Source of the DNA: an uncultured Sphingosinicella sp. | GTDB taxonomy: Bacteria > Pseudomonadota > Alphaproteobacteria > Sphingomonadales > Sphingomonadaceae | Assembly: GCF_902806315.1 (NCBI RefSeq) | Contig: NZ_CADCWD010000051.1 | Span: 1 to 64,000 of the forward strand | Direction of reading: 5' to 3' | DNA: 64,000 bases | Shown: piece by piece, positions 61,313-64,000 of the stretch | Layout of the letters: each line of letters starts with the position of its first letter | Position numbering within the stretch: the stretch's first letter is position 1 | The notes under the pieces: generated by a model | Databases searched by the model: none | What the model was told of the DNA's origin: nothing | What the model saw: the letters and a program-made list of their open reading frames with translations, nothing else | Program-made: the position numbers and the translations under genes

Positions 61313-63595
61313 TCAGCCGAGGCTCACGAAGCTGTCCAGCACCCGCTTTCGGCCGGCATGTTCGAAGTCGATCTCGAGCTTGTTGCCCTCGACCTCGGCC
61401 ACGGTGCCGTAGCCGAACTTGCTGTGGAACACGCGCACTCCGACGGCAACGTCCGATCGCCCCGGATTGCCCAGGCTGACCGCGCTCGCCCGCGCCTCGA
61501 CGACGCGCGGCGGCACCCGCTCGAACCCTCCGCTCGCAGCCCGCTGCCAGCCAGGCCCGCGCGTCCCCGTGCGGCCGGCCGCAGCGACGTTCGCGAAAGG
61601 GTCGGCGCGTTCGGACCAGTTGGCGCGCCATAGGCTCTCGCCGCCCGACATGGTGGTCTCCTGGTCGATATGCGCGTCGGGCAGCTCGGCCACGAAGCGG
61701 CTCGGGATGGACGAGGTCCACTGGCCGTAGATGCGGCGGTTGGCGGCGTGCATGATCACGCATTTCCGCCGCGCCCGCGTGATGGCGACATAGGCGAGGC
61801 GGCGTTCCTCCTCCAGGCTCGCATTGCCGCCTTCGTCCAGCGACCGCTGCGAAGGGAACACGCCTTCCTCCCAGCCGGCGAGGAAGACGGTGTCGAACTC
61901 CAGCCCCTTGGCGGCGTGGATGGTCATGATCGTGACCTTGGCCTCGTCGCGCGCCGCGTCATTCTCCATCACCAGGGAGACATGCTCCAGGAAGGCCCCG
62001 AGCGTCTCGTACTCCTCCATCGCGCGCGTAAGCTCGGTGAGGTTCTCCAGCCGCCCCGCGCTCTCGGCCGAGCGGTCCGCCTGGAGCATCGCGGTGTAGC
62101 CGCTCTCGTCCAGCACCAGCCGTGCAAGCTCGGGATGCGGCAACTCGTCCAGCCGCGAGCGCCAGCGGGCGAAATCGCCGACGAGGTTGCCGAGCGACTT
62201 CCGCGCCGCGCCGGCAAGCTCGTCCGTGTCGAGTATCTGCGCCGCCGCTGAGAACAGCGATACTCCGGCCGCGCGGGCGAAGGAATGGACCTTGCCGACC
62301 GCCTTGTCGCCCAGGCCCCGCTTCGGCGTGTTGACGATCCGCTCCAGGGCAAGATCGTCCGCCGGCTGCGCGATCACTCGCAGGTAAGCGAGCGCGTCGC
62401 GGATCTCGGCGCGCTCGTAGAAGCGGAAGCCGCCGACGATCCGATAGGGGAGGCCGATCGCGATGAAGCGGTCCTCCAGCTCGCGCGTCTGGAACTGCGC
62501 GCGCACCAGGATCGCCATGTCGTCGAGCTTGCCGCCGCGCCGCTGCGCCGCCTCGATCTCCTCGCCGATTCGCCGCGCTTCCTCCGGCCCGTCCCAGACG
62601 CCGATCACGCGCACCTTCTCGCCGGTGTCGTGCTCGGTCCACAAGGTCTTGCCTAGCCGCCCGCTATTCTGCGCGATCACGCCGGAAGCGGCGCCCAGGA
62701 TATGCGGTGTCGATCGGTAATTCTGCTCCAGCCGGATGATCTTGGCGCCGGGAAAATCCTTCTCGAAGCGCAGGATGTTCGCCACCTCGGCGCCGCGCCA
62801 CGAATAGATCGACTGGTCGTCGTCGCCGACGCAGCACAGATTCTTGCGCTCCTGGGCGAGCAGCCGCAGCCACAGATATTGGGACTGGTTGGTGTCCTGA
62901 TATTCGTCGACCATGATATATTTGAAGCGCTGCTGGTAGAATTCCAGCACGTCGTGATGCGTCTTCAGGATCGTCAGCATGTGCAGCAGCAGATCGCCGA
63001 AATCGCAGGCGTTCAGCGCCTTCAGCCGCTCCTGATACTGGGCGTAGAGCGCCGCGCCCTTGCCGTTCGCATAGGCCTCGCTTTCCGCCGCATCGACCTG
63101 CCTGGGCTCCCAGCCGCGGTTCTTCCATCGGTCGATCAGCCCGGCGAGCGACCGCGCCGGCCAGCGTTTCTCGTCGAGGTCGTTGGCGGTGATCAGCTGC
63201 TTCAAGAGCCGCAGCTGATCGTCGGTATCCAGGATCGTGAAGTTGGACTGCAGGCCCACCAGCTCCGCATGCCGCCGCAGCATCTTCGCCCCGATCGCGT
63301 GAAAGGTGCCGAGCCAGGGCATCCCCTCCACCGCATCGCCGATGATCCGCCCGACCCGCTCCCGCATCTCGCGCGCCGCCTTGTTGGTGAAGGTCACCGA
63401 CAGGATTTCGGACGGCCAGGCCCGCCGCGTCGCGATCAGGTGCGCCAGCCGTGCCGTCAGCGCCGCCGTCTTGCCCGTTCCCGCACCGGCCAGCACCAGC
63501 ACCGGCCCCTCGGACGTCAGCACCGCCTCGCGCTGCGGCTCATTGAGGCCGCGCAGGTAACCGGGCTCGGGGACAGCTGACTGGGGGAGACTCAT
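61313..63595 (-). CDS. uvrD: UvrD/PcrA-family DNA helicase
   Basis: LNEPQREAVLTSEGPVLVLAGAGTGKTAALTARLAHLI..VDEYQDTNQSQYLWLRLLA..GDDDQSIYSWRGAE..IMTIHAAKGLEFDTVFLAG. Confidence 0.95.
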   Translation of the reverse strand: MSLPQSAVPEPGYLRGLNEPQREAVLTSEGPVLVLAGAGTGKTAALTARLAHLIATRRAWPSEILSVTFTNKAAREMRERVGRIIGDAVEGMPWLGTFHAIGAKMLRRHAELVGLQSNFTILDTDDQLRLLKQLITANDLDEKRWPARSLAGLIDRWKNRGWEPRQVDAAESEAYANGKGAALYAQYQERLKALNACDFGDLLLHMLTILKTHHDVLEFYQQRFKYIMVDEYQDTNQSQYLWLRLLAQERKNLCCVGDDDQSIYSWRGAEVANILRFEKDFPGAKIIRLEQNYRSTPHILGAASGVIAQNSGRLGKTLWTEHDTGEKVRVIGVWDGPEEARRIGEEIEAAQRRGGKLDDMAILVRAQFQTRELEDRFIAIGLPYRIVGGFRFYERAEIRDALAYLRVIAQPADDLALERIVNTPKRGLGDKAVGKVHSFARAAGVSLFSAAAQILDTDELAGAARKSLGNLVGDFARWRSRLDELPHPELARLVLDESGYTAMLQADRSAESAGRLENLTELTRAMEEYETLGAFLEHVSLVMENDAARDEAKVTIMTIHAAKGLEFDTVFLAGWEEGVFPSQRSLDEGGNASLEEERRLAYVAITRARRKCVIMHAANRRIYGQWTSSIPSRFVAELPDAHIDQETTMSGGESLWRANWSERADPFANVAAAGRTGTRGPGWQRAASGGFERVPPRVVEARASAVSLGNPGRSDVAVGVRVFHSKFGYGTVAEVEGNKLEIDFEHAGRKRVLDSFVSLG

Positions 63596-63634
63596 GCCTG
63601 AACAGGTAGGGAACGCGGCGCTCCCGCACAACGC

Positions 63635-64000
63635 TCAACCGGCGCGGCGGAACAGAAACAGCCAGGCCTTGCCGAACCTTCGCTCCGCCTCGAGCGTGAA
63701 GCCGGAGGGTAGGGCAGGGCGCTCGCCGTTCGTCTCGACGCTGATCCAGCCCGAGGGCGCCACCCAGGCCGGGTCCGCCAGCCGCCGCAGCGCCATCTCG
63801 GCCAGCCCGCTGGCATAAGGCGGGTCCATGAAGACGATGTCGCAGGGCCGGGAAGGTGTGGCGACATGCTCGACCGATTGGCTGCGGACTTCGGTGCGCT
63901 CCTCGGCGCTGAACGTAGCGATGTTGCGTCGGAGTATGTCGAGGGCGCCACGGTCGCTCTCCACGAACAGGCAATGCGCCGCGCCGCGCGAAAGAGCTTC
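63635..64000 (-). CDS. rsmD: 16S rRNA (guanine(966)-N2)-methyltransferase RsmD, 3' part (continues past window end)
   Basis: EALSRGAAHCLFVESDRGALDILRRNIATF..CDIVFMDPPYASGLAEMALRRLA (DPPY motif). Confidence 0.88.
   Translation of the reverse strand, partial: EALSRGAAHCLFVESDRGALDILRRNIATFSAEERTEVRSQSVEHVATPSRPCDIVFMDPPYASGLAEMALRRLADPAWVAPSGWISVETNGERPALPSGFTLEAERRFGKAWLFLFRRAG

Overview
The window is a chromosomal segment with high GC and alphaproteobacterial (sphingomonad-like) gene content. I saw no prophage, transposase, CRISPR array or rRNA.

Main landmarks:
- A HAMP-array hybrid histidine kinase (minus strand, 5' side) whose first receiver domain is cut by an in-frame TAA.
- A CYTH/CHAD protein, a NUDIX hydrolase, a BLUF photosensor and a PspC/PspB-like operon with a sigma54-like promoter.
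- A branched-chain 2-oxoacid dehydrogenase operon (E1a/E1b/E2) with an odd, highly charged E2 linker, and a transketolase/PDH-E1-like enzyme.
- Three TonB-dependent receptors, one frameshifted; a PBP1-type transglycosylase; a LuxR two-component system; a DsbD/redoxin pair; a MacAB-type exporter; tRNA-Arg(CCG).
- A ~14 kb unidirectional aromatic/methionine/lysine gene array on the minus strand (54895 down to 40962), divergent from phenylalanine 4-hydroxylase.
- cysK, an MFS transporter, a TonB protein, uvrD and the 3' end of rsmD.

The most interesting signal is a set of three unannotated leader-peptide ORFs in the aromatic region, each with a cluster of a different aromatic codon type:
- A Trp leader (..VWWRWL..) with a canonical Rho-independent terminator before aroF-trpE-trpG.
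- A Tyr leader (..AYYCYRL..) with an 11-bp terminator hairpin immediately before phenylalanine hydroxylase.
- A Phe/Tyr/Trp-rich leader (..AFFYRSFISWFSGRYA) before a chorismate mutase-type II DAHP synthase fusion.

This looks like a multi-arm ribosome-mediated attenuation network. All calls are from reading the sequence and the supplied ORF track; no database search was run.
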